From: Xanthoparmelia taractica
Lineage: Eukaryota > Ascomycota > Lecanoromycetes > Lecanorales > Parmeliaceae
Assembly (NCBI GenBank): GCA_033085395.1
Contig: JANQBS010000077.1
Span: forward strand, 105,238 to 169,237
DNA length: 64,000 nt
Direction of reading: 5' to 3'
Positions 1 through 12,327 of the stretch are shown here, piece after piece. A program made the position numbers and the translations under genes. Under the pieces are notes generated by a model, which saw nothing but the letters and a program-made list of their open reading frames with translations, made no database searches and was not told the origin of the DNA. Position 1 is the stretch's first letter; each line of letters opens with the position of its first letter.

Positions 1-2638
1 GTACGGCAGCTCTATGGCATCTTTCGTATACATCTCTATCATCGAAATTACCAAACTCTGGAAGTGAAGGAGCCCCGGCCATCCTGGGGGACGCCACTTT
101 GCAGGACACTGGAAAGATGGATTGTAAGATGGTTTCACAGAGTGACCCAACTGTAGCTTAAAGACCTAAAGTGATTTAGAAAGCACCGCACGTATCTTTG
201 ATCGAATAATAGATGACATGATGAAATGAAGCTTGGTGACCAAGGCTTTGGTCGCATGCATGTTTTCTTTGCTGGTGCCTGTGAGGGAGGGGTGACCTGT
301 CTCAAGATGGCACCAGCTGATGGGGGTACAATAGGAGGTCACGGTCCACGCCACCACGGCGCTTACCGACGAGGCTGAACAAAGCCATTTTCCGAGCTGC
401 AGATGACCCCAACCTTCAGCCATGATTAATATTGCCTCCGCAGCGACAGTAACCATGGACAAATCTATGGAAGATATTGATCCTGACGAATACCTTATAG
501 TTGGTAGGTGAAGACTGGTCGGCATTTGGCAGATCAAGAAGCCCACAGTTGAAGGAGAAAAGTACATCCTCCTCCCGGGGGCAAACCGCATCTGGTGGCC
601 CTTCTTCAACAACATCTGTAAAACCGACGACAACACTATACGTAGCGTGACTCTCAGTATGTGCTTTGTTTTCGCGAATCGGGCTAGGATTTTGCAACAA
701 AAAGGATTTATATTGATTCTAGTTATCGTGAAATTATCCAGCTTCATATCTACTTCTCAGCGCAGTTGAGATTTTCAACCCCGACAGTTGCCTGAGAGGG
801 GGCTCTTTGATGTTAAGGCTGCTATGCTAAGGCTAAGAGCAACTTCTTTTTTGGCTCAGTCCGACTACCTACGTTAAACGCGCAGAATCCTCCCCACCGT
901 AAGCAATTTCCTACCGCTTGCTTCTAGCAGGCTGTCTCAGTCATCAGTGAAATCAGTTACCGAAGTGCAGACGAACGTGTAATATCTCCTTGACATTCTC
1001 TCAGTAAGAAGCGAGACTTCTTGTTTGTGACACCACCTGCCAGGCCTGTTGACCGCACGATTTACGGTAGCAAAGGGTTCTTTGTATCCACAGAGAGACT
1101 GTCGAGCCGGTCAATCCAAGGCAATATTCCCTCCACATCTCAAAAGCGACTTACGCTGACCTAATGTCAGCAGGAATTCCCCACCCCAATCTTCCATAAC
1201 AAAGACCTGAGGGCAAATAGTCACTGAAGTCGAATTCACGATCAAGTCTCAGCTGATGAAGGTGCCCTATTAAGGTGCCGTTGTTGGCAATGTGCGCATG
1301 ACGGAGGATGAGCTGATCTTGAACACCACCTTGGCTATCAGATACCCGGCCAGTCTATTACCGAAGGCAGGGCAAAACGCGGGCAGCTTGACCATCAAAG
1401 CGCCTGTATTACCACCGAAGCGGTGAATGTGCCAGATGCTGGCTTTTGTACCTTGGGGAAGCGTTTGTTTTTTGTACTGCGTAGTATGGCATCGATAGTC
1501 ATCGGCTCTATGAAAGTAGCTATGAAAGTAGCGTAATCCGCTTAAAATGGGCAACGTGTGACAAGACGTCGTAGAGTATGGAGAAATTTAAAGTACCTTA
1601 GACAACAGAGCCTCAGGCATTCCCAACTATTACGCCCCGCGAAGATATGTTCAGAAGAGCCTTGTCCTACCGGATACATGCAGCGCCATCTTAAGGTAAG
1701 GCCACCACATGAATCAGGCCAAGGCTTACAATATTTCCCCACCCACTCCCTCCAAACTTTCATCCTTTTGCGAACCACCTATTTCTCGCCGTTCACGTTG
1801 CCCGGTTCATAAGATGCCACTCTTTAGACCTTTGCTAGAACCCATATGTATGTAGCATCAATTCCACAGCCCCGCCCCTCTAAGACATGACGCGACTGGT
1901 AGGAAAGAATCAAGGCCTGGCAAAAGCCACCGCTCGAGGGAGCCGGGAACGGAAGCCCATCCAGATGGGAACTTCACGAGAAGCTCACCGGGATGGCCCT
2001 CAGCAAGCCGCCGTAGCGGAGCTCCCAGGTTGTAAAAATTAATTTTACTACTGATGATGGAGAAGAGCAAGCGAAGAATGAGCTTCAGACGGGTTTTGTA
2101 AGAAATTTTCGCAACGCGCTAGAGCGGGAGCTAGAATTAGTGAATGATACGCATATGACCGAGATCATGGCTTCGTTAAAAGATGCTTGACTAAGGTATG
2201 GTATTGGTACGAGATCAAGGAACAGAGCCAAAAGCTTCCTCTCTCCTCCTTGAGGCATAACATGCCTATTCGTTCTTGATTTCATTCGAACAAGTATCCT
2301 CATCCTGGCCCCATACCTATGTATCCTAGAGTCTGATTTTATAGAACAAGTCAGCCGCCAATCTTTTTCAAGGACTCTTCACCCTCTGGCTGTACAGGAA
2401 GGTGCGGAGATGTGAGTCTAAGGTCAGGTAAGCAACATTCGCCACTGGCCACTGTCATGCTTGATATTGGGTAGCTGCGAGTATTTCCCTACAACCGCCT
2501 CCCATTTTCACTCAAACTCTTCTGGAATTTTGGTTGGTGGCCGAGAAGACACCACCCTTGCTTTGTGTGAATCATGGCGAATCGAAATCTGAAACGGTGA
2601 AATGAGGTTTGAGTCTCATACAGTTAATAAGTGTTCAT
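1..2638. other. No supported gene
   Basis: I find no recognisable protein or spliced gene here on either strand. Several open frames exist (the longest is 193 codons, minus strand, 166-747), but none has a domain, a convincing splice pattern or a family resemblance. The part nearest 2638 is presumably the 3' flank of leo1. A decayed gene cannot be excluded. Confidence 0.5.
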
Positions 2639-4148
2639 TCATTCCTCATCCTCATCCTCAATGACCCTTCTTCTCTTTATCCTTCCGCCAGCAATCTCCT
2701 CGCTGTTCCTCTTCTTTGGTTTCTTCTCCTCCCTGTCCTCCTCTTCTCCTTCATCACCCATCTCAATCTCCTCCTCACTCTCCTCTCCAACTTCAGGCTC
2801 TTCGTCACTTCCCACCAAAAAGCCATCTTCCTCGTCATACTCGTCCTCCCTTGTGCGCCCTCTGCCTCGGAAGTCCTCTTCATCCTCACTGTACTCGCTA
2901 TTACGACGTCTTGACTTCCGACTTTTCGGCTTGCCGATCCTTCCTTTTGTAGTGGCTATGCCGTCCTCGTCTTCCAAGCCGCCAATGGTAAGGCCAGCGC
3001 CAATTCCACCGGTACGCAAGCCTGAACGCTTGAGAATACTGTTGTTCCGAATGGATTCACGGTCTTGCTGCACCTGCATGCGGCGTTGCATTCTTGACTT
3101 TTCTTTTTCAGCTAATTCAGCCCTTTTCTTTGCAAGTTCCGGATCTTCATTGATGTTGATAACTGCCAGGCCGCCTAACGACGTGTTCTTGTTGCCTTTC
3201 TGGGCAGCGGCTAAAGATTGCTGGAGGCGGGCTAGTGCCTCGTCGTCTTGGTCTGACGAAGATTGGACCGCCAGCGACGCGGTGATATGATTCGTAAGGC
3301 GGACAATCTCGCCAAATTCGTGAGGAGCAGCGAGATAAGTATGAGAATCAAGACGGGAGTTGTAAGGGGCTGAGGCTTGGTAACGGCTACGGTTTACAGA
3401 TGTTGGGGTCGGCTTGATTGGATTGCTTTGTGGTTGTGTGAGGGGCTTCGCAGCGAGTTCAAACTGCTCCCGAGGATTCGATGCGAGTTGAAGGGTCAGT
3501 GAACCATCTGACCAGCGGAGAATGCGTGCATTAGACTGGGTTTTTCGGGGGTCGCTAGGTGAATGTCTCCAGCGAATGGTATTGTTGGATGTCTGAGATG
3601 CAGAGAATGTGGATGAAGGTGGGTCGGAGGAATGATGATCAGTAGTCGGAGGTTTGAAGTTCTTCAGAGTGAAGCATTCGGGGTTGATGCCAATAAAGCT
3701 GGGCAACTGGAGCAGGTAGAGCTATTGCAAGCATTAGTACGAAATTTTACCCTTCAGTAAACCAAGCTTGGATGCATCTATACCTCGCCGTCACTAGGTT
3801 GTGGGACGGGATGACGGCCAATAGAGATATCCAAGATATTTGCCAAGCGATCATACGTCTCCTGTTCCTTGCCGTCTCCGTTGATGCCATCTTCAACATG
3901 ATCGAGCCTGTCTTGATCGTCCCCAGAGTCTAGCTCGGCATCGTTAAGTTTGCGGCGTTTGTTACTAACAGCCTCGGGACTGAGATCAACAAGTTAGATT
4001 TAATTTATCGAATCTCAGGGGCAGCCTCGTACCCAGATTGCTCGTCTTCCGATCCAGAGCCAAAAAGCCCACCGGCATCCTCGTCACTGAGTTGATCGTA
4101 GGGTTGGTCCTTATCGCTGGCTATGCTGACATCTTGCTCGTCAGACAT
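2639..4148 (-). CDS. leo1: Paf1 complex subunit Leo1
   Basis: Leo1 is a subunit of the nuclear Paf1 complex, which travels with RNA polymerase II and promotes histone H2B ubiquitination and H3 methylation during elongation. Three exons (4148-4033, 3979-3784, 3721-2639) join to 464 residues. The N-terminus is acidic (EDAGGLFGSGSEDE), as in the family. The core holds the Leo1 signatures: LPSFIGINPECF, then RILRWSDGSLTLQL, then a segment ending SLAAAQKGNK followed by a basic helix (AELAEKEKSRMQRRMQ). The C-terminus is a long Glu/Asp/Arg-rich tail, as expected. Both introns are GT-AG and keep frame. The gene is divergent from the Mob2-type gene. The poly-Ser frames seen opposite this gene are shadows of its acidic tail. 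Confidence 0.93.
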
Positions 4149-4663
4149 TCTAGGTTTCCGAATATTTTACGGTAAGTGAAACGTCTTGAATTGAGGTAGC
4201 TTGGTGCTGATTGGTTGCAGATGTAAATTCTTTGCGTTTGCTTGGAACGGATGAGGGTCGAGTTCCACTCTTTCTCAGTGGCAGATCTCCCAGTAGGTCA
4301 AGGATCGAAACAAGCGCTCTCTTTGTGGTGGTATAGAAGGTAGTCGAGTCATCTGTCATGGATTCTCCGTAGTGATAGTGATAGTGAGAATCAATGAATT
4401 GATCTCGGAATAACACCTACCCCGAATGCCGGAACTACCTTAGACAAGCGAGGAGGCGCTTGTGGGCTAGCGTGGCTAGGTAAAGAGTAAGGGGCTGTCT
4501 TCAGAAAGAAGTGTATTCAGTCTCTCTTATATCACCAACATTCACACATATTACTGGCAGATGACTAGCTCATCGCTGCATCAACTGGAAACTTGTCAAC
4601 ATTCATGCAGACTTGTCAATGTGATTAGAATTGAGCACACACCAACTGGTCTACCTGTTCATA
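4149..4663. promoter_or_regulatory. Divergent promoter region leo1 / mob2
   Basis: This 515-bp interval separates the start codons of two genes that point away from each other, so it must hold both 5' leaders and promoters. No single factor site is clear. Extent is inferred from the two ATGs only. Confidence 0.6.
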
Positions 4664-6182
4664 ATGACTTCTTGGCTCCGTAATATGTAAGTCCTTCCAT
4701 GATTGCATTTTCTATCGTTGATCATTTGTCTTGCTTTGGGCTACAAGACTTGCTTAGTCGGCTCACTAATTGATCAATGAATATTCCTTTCCGTGCTGCA
4801 TTTCTCGTCCTGGATTCCTACCATTATGCCACTGCAGCACCTTCGGCTCTTTAATAATGCTTCTGTTGCTACTCAAATCCTCTGGTTGTTCCACAAATCA
4901 CACGCGCTTTTCTTATCTGATTTCTGAAATTAATGGATTATCCTTTTTTTTTGTGGGTTAAACAGAGCCTCTGCCTTCGAGTGGACACCTTCGTATCAAT
5001 GCAACGAGCTTGCAGAATCCCTTTTTGATCTTGCAGTTAAAGCCGCCTTGCGTGAAGCAAGGGCTACAGTTCTCTCTATGGTATCAAGATGGATTGCTTA
5101 GCTCACTGACTCTGGTGTTCTACCTTAGGCGACAAGGCTTTAATCGTCAGAACGAAGGTACCGGAAATATCAATACGAGCCAGCAGAAAGCCAACGGCTC
5201 CCCCAATCCTTCGCCGACCGCCTTTTCTCCTACGATGCAACACCTCAATCAGTCTTCATCATTTCCAACCAACGCTAGCCCGAGCTCAGACAACGTCGCC
5301 AATAGTGCGGAACAACCCGCCACAGCTGAGCCGCCTAAATTTTTCTTTCGAGAAAAGTACGCTAAGTTGGGGGTGAAAGGCAACTTTATGCCTTTAGCGG
5401 CTCAGCCTGCAAATGTGGACCTTGCGGATTGGCTCGCTCACCAAAGTCTGTGGACTCATTGACACTCTCTTCTAACTACGGATTTGCTAATACATAGTTG
5501 TACAGCCGTTGAGAACTACCGCATTGTCTCGACCATTGGACAATGCATCCAGGAGACAGACCACAACACTGGAAAACCAGTGTGCAATTCCGACTCCTGC
5601 CCGAAAATGGCTGCTGGACGGTGGGATTATCCGATGACCTATGAGGAGATAATACTTTTTCTGACCTTCGACAGCCACACGTATACCTGGCTGGACCACA
5701 AGAAAGATCCGGTACCAGTATCGGCACCGCAGTATATCCACCTCGTCCAGAGGTGGATGAATGGCAAGATTCACGATCCCAAAGCATTCCCGACTGAGGC
5801 TCCTGCGGGATCTGCGGGTACGAACGCGCCCGGCGCCGTAAATACTGATGGTCGCGATTGGATAGGCAAGAGCGCAGGCTTTCCGGAAACGTTCCTCCAC
5901 GACTGCCGCACATGCTTTCGTCAAATTTTCCGCATCTACGCGCATCTCTATCATTCTCATTGGATTGACCCTTTCTGGCACCTGAGCGGGCAAAACAATG
6001 GACAAGGTTGGACTGACCTCAATTCTTGCTTCGTCCACTTTTGTACGGTCGCCAAACTCTACGGCCTTCTCGCGGACAGGGATGCGGAGCCGATGCAACC
6101 TTTGATTGACATTTGGGTTGCCAACGGGTCTATTCCTGCCGACGCAGCGAACAGCGCTTGCGCTGTTGTTCCACCCCAATAG
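4664..6182 (+). CDS. mob2: Mob2-type NDR kinase activator
   Basis: Mob proteins bind the N-terminal region of NDR/LATS kinases and activate them; Mob2 partners the Cbk1/Orb6-class kinase that controls polarity and septation. Exons 4664-4686, 5129-5445 and 5506-6182 join to 338 residues. The first exon is only 23 nt and intron 1 is 442 nt, long for this window. The N-terminal ~100 residues are Ser/Asn/Pro-rich and probably disordered. The Mob domain starts near FFREKYAKLGVKGNF. The zinc ligands are all present: Cys-x4-Cys in CNSDSCPKMAAG and the two histidines of FRIYAHLYHSHW. VDLADWLAHQ and VPVSAPQYIHLVQRWMN resemble Mob2 more than Mob1 or Mob3; the subtype call is an inference. Intron 2 starts with an unusual GTCTGT donor. 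Confidence 0.88.
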
Positions 6183-9100
6183 GTAGCGAAAGGCAAGGGC
6201 GACTGAGCATAGTAAATTAGCGGTGCTTAGCGTACGGGGTTTTGTTGCATAGCAAGCGATATGGCGGACTCACGATTATCTTATGATCTCTCATTACTAA
6301 GCGGAGGAATCATCTGATAGATAATGCGGACGCCAATTTCGAAGCAAGTCAAAGGTACAGCCTCGATGACTTACAACCCGCTTTATGGGCTTTACAGCAT
6401 ACAACATTCAAAGAATCTAAGCGTGTCGCGCAAAGGCTGCACGTAGATAAGAAGGCTTCTAATTTTGTTTCGTGCCGGTCTCTCGGCGCATGTGGATATC
6501 CCAAACCCTTGCAAAGTCGCCGGCGATGGCCTTATAAAGATGGCGAACGCCACAAGGTCAATAGGTTCCCAAGTCTTCCGGCCGAAACACTATGTCTCGT
6601 GTTCTCACTTGTCTTCTCCAATGGCTATCTTCCTAAAGTCTCCATTCCTACCCCATACTCCTTTCCTACCTGCTCCTTTTCCTCTTGCATTTTGAAGCAC
6701 TTGCCGGGAATTGCTCTTCGACATACGTTTCGTACAGCATAAAATGTCCCGCTTTTCTCTCGCTTCTTCTATACTAAGCTTTCTGGACTTTCAATTGAAC
6801 GCGGCGCCTCAATGACTACTGGTGGTTTCGCGATCCCGACTCGAATAGACCAGAGAGCAAGGCCAAGAACATAGGCCAGTCAGCATGGTAGCTCCATAGT
6901 ATCAGCATCAACGGATGCCAGACGATCCCGCGGAGCCGTTGTTGCATGACAATGAACCGGGTACTCGAGCTATCGAGGATTCAGGCCTCCCCCAAGTCCA
7001 GAATCTGAGTCTACCAACTAGCAATTAAAGGTTTTACGTGGGCCGCTACTGACTCATAAGGACATGCGAACGGCTAGACTCTAAGGTCCCTATATAGCAT
7101 GGAAGTGTTTTCATCGTCGCTAACCTGGGTTCGGCCCAACTAGTCCTAAAGCTTCAGTGCCTCGGCGTCCAGAATCAGACGAGCCAGACGAGCCAGAAGA
7201 GCCGGAGCAGCTTCCCTTCCCCAAATAGCATTGGCGAGCGTTGAATTGTACGCAAGCGATCGACTTCCATGTCATGTGGATAACGTTTCTGGCGTAAAGC
7301 TCTATTTAGACCCAGTCAAGGCGTCCTGGCGGTTTGCCATGGATCTTGACCTTTAGGATTGCGAAGCACACTACGAAGCACGCTGGTAGTATGTACAGAC
7401 AAACGTACAGTCTTCAGGCAGCAAACCTGAATCATTACTGTCCCATACCTTTGTCGAGCTGTCGGCCTCGAGTCCATGCGTATCATGTTTCATTCCTGCA
7501 ATGGTCTCTCTGTTGGAGCAGATAAGGATGAACGTTCAGGACCCGCATTGAGGAACCCTGTTCTCCATGTCCACGCACGGAAAACATTCCCTACTATGAT
7601 AGGAAAAAATTCGGACCTATTATAAGGGTGTGAGGGTTGTCAGCCTTCTGGATGCTTAATCAGGCATTATGAAGCCACCTGCGACTCATATTCTACCCCT
7701 TTTCAAATCGACTTTGCTCCATTCGCATTGCCTTTGGAACTGAGGAGGTGTTTCGAACCCTTACTTGCCAAAGTTTGTGCTATAATCAAGTCTTGCAACG
7801 GAGAAAGTTGACGAGTACAGGTGCGATGGTTTTTGACGGAGTCATTCTCGAATGCTAGAAGCCAGATTCCACAGTACATGTTTGGGACGATCACGGTAGG
7901 CCAGCTCACTCTTATGTCTCCTCCATTCCAGCTACTCAACTAAAGCTAACAGAACAAATATTGTTGATGGGGTTGGACGATACACAGACAATATTGTGAA
8001 ACACGCTGTCTTCCGCGGTATCGGCCAATATTCCCCCTGAAGTATTACTGCCTCTTCTGGCGGTACATGCCACCTCCCAAATTCTCACTCACTACCGCTA
8101 CTACGCAAACAAAGCAGTCCCGAAACTTTGTAGATGACCATCGGATACATTCCTGCCATGTGGAGCTTTTCTTTCTCGAGTGACAGTATGAAGACGAGCT
8201 TCATCATAGGAGAATGACATAACCTGCCTGTTTCAGGACACTCCCGTTCTCTCTCTCTATATATGCGCCTTCCTCGGTGTTGGCGCCCGTGCTGGGGTCT
8301 ATTGTCTGGACCACGACACTCCTAGAACGCCAATGAAGATCGTGGAAAAGATACCTGGAGACTCGACTTAGTCAATATATGATGCTTAGGAGACATCACG
8401 CGGCGGTCATCAGTATCGGTCCGTTGGAGTCCTTTAGTTCGGTCCACGTCGATGACAATGGCATTAGTAAAGGTCATGAGCCATTATCAATACACTCGCA
8501 GGTGAAACAAATCGCAAAGAACGGGCATTTCCGCCGCATCATAGCGAAGAAGCTGCAGGCGCGCAGCATCCTGCGGAAGTGGAGTAGGCCAAGAGCCAAT
8601 GCCTGGAGGATTGGACGTGTGCTACGGATTAGAAGTGGATCGTCGCAATTGAAAGGGGAGGACGGAGAGCCATGGATTTAAGAGCAAATTAGGAGCTTCA
8701 GCAGCATCGGAAACAATATTACTTCAAGCTGACGGTCTCTCTTAACGCCATTGAGTCCGATTCGACGTTAGGGCTTATCATGGGGCTCAGGAGAATTGAT
8801 CCGTGTTCTCCAGCTCCGGCACTTTCTACACAAGGGTGGAGGGTTTGCGTCTCTCTGGCAGCGTCGACACTTAGGAAAGGTGCATAGGACGGAGCTTCGT
8901 TGCACATTTGCGAAGCTGATCGCGGATCTGTCTATTCTCTGACCCACTCGATGGATAGCCTTTAACAAATTCGTCCCATCCTCTTCTAAATTGCTGCCTT
9001 CCAACTGAATCGAGCTGTCGATGACATTATATCGGACCTTGTAAGCGATCCCTGAACGACAACGGGACTCTCCCCCTTCCCCAATTTATCAGACCTCGAG

Positions 9101-9311
9101 TGCAAGGTATACATCATCTAATTTTGGACAGTCTTTGTGGCTAGATGATGTTTTCACAGCAATTGCGGTTCCAAAAGCTGCTGAAAAGCGTCAAAAGCTG
9201 CCTCCTTTAAGTCGTTATCGTTTCAGCGCCTGGCGCAATTTGGGCCATCAATGATGACACTTCGTCGAACAGCTCGAGAGTACGGATCTCCAACCGTGCA
9301 AAGGCGAGACC
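6183..9311. other. Gene-poor interval
   Basis: About 3.1 kb between mob2 and the 3' end of pcp1. I see no recognisable gene. The best open frame is 8379-8681 (+), 100 codons from an ATG, basic, with no family resemblance; I do not call it. The right edge includes the 3' flank of pcp1. Confidence 0.5.
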
Positions 9312-11013
9312 TCAAATGTTGCCAAAGTCCTTTGTGAAGAAATGTTTTCTCTCAGCAGTCTTCCATTTAGGATCCGTGGACCGGATAAGTGCGCCAGCAC
9401 CAATACCTGTTAAATAACCGGACAGGTGGCCCATGTGGTCGACCCCTGGCCTTCCTGTATTGAGTAATTTGGCAGGCCTAATTCCCCACTTGCGCAGGCT
9501 CATCACTTCTAGTAGTATAAGGACCGCGAGCACAACTCCTGTATCTATTCCCCGGGTCCATTCTGGTGGTAAGAAAGGAAGTGTGATGTTTTGGCTACAC
9601 GAGTATTAGACCAAGTCGAAATCGCTCTCACAGCATACAGCTTACCCTTCATGGAGAACGCAAGATGTCCCAATAAGCGCGGTTACAACACCACTAGCTC
9701 CTAGCGTACTGGTACCGAGGAAATTTCTCATAACATAGACAACCATGGGTACGTATGCTGCAATCACTGCGCTGGAAAAGTAGAGAGCTAGAAATGGCCC
9801 ACGACCAATATCGTCGTGTACTGTTTAGCATGGTTAGCCCCAGCGTATTGAGGAAGAGGCTTGGATCAGACATACGGCGAGTGCCAATGAGCCATATAGG
9901 GATCATATTTGAGAGCAGATGAGTAAAGGACTGGTGGCTAAAACAAGCCATGAGCATTGACATTGCATACGGATACATGGGCACCACGAGGAAGTTTCTG
10001 TTCAGGAATTTCCAAAAAGGCGGTACCCTCCACAGAATGAAGACTGCAACATTAAGGCCAATAAGAGCGATTACGGTGGCAGCAGCTAGTGGCAGATCTG
10101 GAAAAAGTCGCGCTTTAAGGGAAGGCTGCTTGTAGTTTTGTGCAAACAAAAGGGCAACAATTACAACGGCGGCAGTGACAAGACCAGATGGTATTAGTCT
10201 CGCCGATATTGACATCTCTGGGAGTTCCTTCATTTGTGCTTTGTCTCGATATCTTCGAACCCATTCTGGCTCGGGGCGTAGCTGGACGAGGGCTGTTCCA
10301 TCTCTTACTGTAATCCTTCGCTCCTCCTTAGAATTTTCTTTTGGTACACTCGTTTGGCCTTCTGGCTTTTCTGCTCTTTCTTCTTCAAGTCTTTTTTTCT
10401 TCTCTTGTATGAGCTTTTCGAACTGAGATACTGCGTGAGGACTTTTGTCAATATTCGTTTGCGGTAGACGAAATTCCCGGTCCGCCTCCCTATCTATGCG
10501 TGCGATGATGGCCGCATCCTCATCAATAGGATATTTTGCGCGAAGATATGTCAGACCTCTGGCTATCAAGGCATCTGGATATGGCAACTTCTGGTCCAGA
10601 GTTCCTCCATGTCTCTGCTCTTGTAGACGTTCCAGGAGGTCATTGCCATCCTTCCGGCCTACCTTGCGTCTGAATATTGCATTGATCTTAGCTTGGGACA
10701 ATTGAGCCTCGTTTTGAGCAGCTTTCTGCCTCGGTGGCTCCTCCACTTTGCTCTTCCACAGGCTTACGCATCTTGCCTGTACAGTCGGTTGGGGGGGAAA
10801 GGCATAAAGAGCGCTCTTTGGCCTCACAGTGCATGTTTGGAGAGGTAGGGCTAGTGAGCACTTGAAAGACCCATGTATACTATGGAAATGCTGCTTTGAC
10901 AGGCTTGAAGGGTTGAGGGTCTCCCGCAGTGTTGCGATACTTGCTCGTCCGATCGGACAGGCATGTAAGCCAAGGCGACAAGATTGCCATGTCAGCGGGA
11001 AGACAGTAGTCAT
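9312..11013 (-). CDS. pcp1: Mitochondrial rhomboid protease Pcp1
   Basis: Rhomboid intramembrane serine protease of the mitochondrial inner membrane (Pcp1/Rbd1/PARL family), which processes proteins such as the dynamin Mgm1/OPA1. Exons 11013-9876, 9820-9646 and 9594-9312 give 531 residues. The start was set at the first ATG (MTTVFPLTWQSCRLG), which begins a basic, Ser-rich presequence; the frame is open further upstream but without an ATG. A long charged matrix-side region precedes the membrane core. In the core, FTHLLSNM supplies the His/Asn oxyanion motif, STLGASG the catalytic serine (about Ser422) and DHMGHLSGYLTG the catalytic histidine (about His494). Both introns are GT-AG and phase-consistent. 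The gene is divergent from the small coiled-coil gene. Confidence 0.92.
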
Positions 11014-11297
11014 ATCACGCCTTTCACACGTTTCGCGCTTTTCGCGCCGCGAGTAGTATAAGTACAGAGACGATTGACGATGATCCACGGAACAGCTTAC
11101 ATGCCAAGAATAGAAGGGCTTTACCCAGCGCGGCCAAGCCCCTACTCCAGCCACCTAGCCCTAACTCAACCCTACCCTAAGCAAATTGACATATTAGGGC
11201 TGGATTAGAGCTAGGTGGCCGCACGATGGGTTTTGGCCACATTAACTCGCCCAGGTATTCACATAAGCGTTGAGTCTCTGCCCGCGACACTTCCCCA
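11014..11297. promoter_or_regulatory. Divergent promoter region pcp1 / coiled-coil gene
   Basis: 284 bp between two opposed start codons; both promoters and 5' leaders must lie here. No specific element was identified. Confidence 0.6.
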
Positions 11298-11771
11298 ATG
11301 TCCTCCGATGCCACTCCAATAACACCTGAGCGCTTCGCGGAAGCCATCAAAGAGCTCCCTCTTGCAAATCTGCACTTCAAAGCGGCCGAAATTCGCAACT
11401 CGATTGCACACCTCGTTTCATCGAACCAGCAATTGCAACCATTTGCAGACGAGGGAGATTATGATTGTGCCGGTGCCATTCAGGAGAACCTATTGGTTGT
11501 TCAGAGGATGAAGGAGCGGATTTTGCTGCTGAAAGGGGAAGTTGAGGGCAGAGGCTCCAAGTGGGCTGAAGAGGCACCAAGGCCAGAGATTGTCGAGTCA
11601 AACGGGTATGCCAGCGTCGAAGAGGTTAGGGTGGCCTCGCAACCAATCCATGGAGTGTCAAGTACACGGCCTTCTGGTGGACGGTGTGGAGATGAAGAGC
11701 TCGCCCAAAGACTAAGGGAGCAGATGGAAGAAGTTGATGACAACGAGGCTCACGATAGTGTGCACCTGTGA
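11298..11771 (+). CDS. Small coiled-coil protein, unknown function
   Basis: Intronless 157-residue frame from ATG to TGA. I do not recognise a named family. The first ~80 residues look like an amphipathic helical pair (PLANLHFKAAEIRNSIAHL, then NLLVVQRMKERILLLKGEVE), with Asp/Gly between them. The C-terminal half is Pro/Ser-rich with a final acidic helix (LAQRLREQMEEVDDNE). The heptad-like spacing, the ATG preceded by a clear gap and the divergent arrangement with pcp1 argue that it is a real gene. It could be a small subunit of a tethering or adaptor complex, but that is a guess from shape only. Confidence 0.7.
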   Translation: MSSDATPITPERFAEAIKELPLANLHFKAAEIRNSIAHLVSSNQQLQPFADEGDYDCAGAIQENLLVVQRMKERILLLKGEVEGRGSKWAEEAPRPEIVESNGYASVEEVRVASQPIHGVSSTRPSGGRCGDEELAQRLREQMEEVDDNEAHDSVHL

Positions 11772-12327
11772 GAGGGATTGGTACATTGATTATTCAGGAA
11801 CTGGATATGGCCAAGCATTACATATGATCTGAATGAAGAGCTCTTATAAGGGAAGGGGGTGTGAGTTGCCAATAATGACTCGCGACTTGCCATCTTTGTG
11901 AGTGGATAGACTTGTGTCGGAGTCCCGCGCCACGTTGGTGCCAGTACTTTCGTGCCGGATAAACATCACTAAACAGCCTTTGCAAAGGTAATTGGGCGCT
12001 CACAAAAGAGGAGTCCAAGCACGTCTACAGTCTTAGCGGCGTTTGTTCCAATCTTCCTCTCTCCCAGATACGTGGCAGTGGGCAAGGGAGTCAGTCCAAA
12101 ACTTGACCGTATGCATGATACCCAGAATCGTTGATACTGTTCGATCGGGCAAGCCTTCACGTCTTCATTTCCTGGGTCTCTAAACCCTTTGCCGAACTCC
12201 CCAAGGGAGAAAAAGATAATGATTAGTTGGCTGAATAGCAAAGATCTATGCTTCTACGACCGTCTTTTCGTTCATGTTGAAGCAAGTTTTGTGTTACGGT
12301 AAACATCGTGATTTGTAGTAGCAAGGT
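11772..12327. other. Convergent 3' flanks
   Basis: 556 bp between the stop codons of the coiled-coil gene (+) and vrp1 (-). It should contain both 3' UTRs. Short open frames here are not supported. Confidence 0.5.

Noticed and set aside
166..747. 193-codon minus-strand frame
   Set aside because: It has no domain, no biased composition and no neighbour logic; chance length cannot be excluded.
2631..3290. Long Ser/Pro-rich plus-strand frame
   Set aside because: It is the complement of the acidic and Arg-rich tail of Leo1; it has no splice or family support.
8379..8681. 100-codon basic plus-strand frame
   Set aside because: It begins with ATG but resembles nothing and lies in a gene-poor gap; too weak to annotate.
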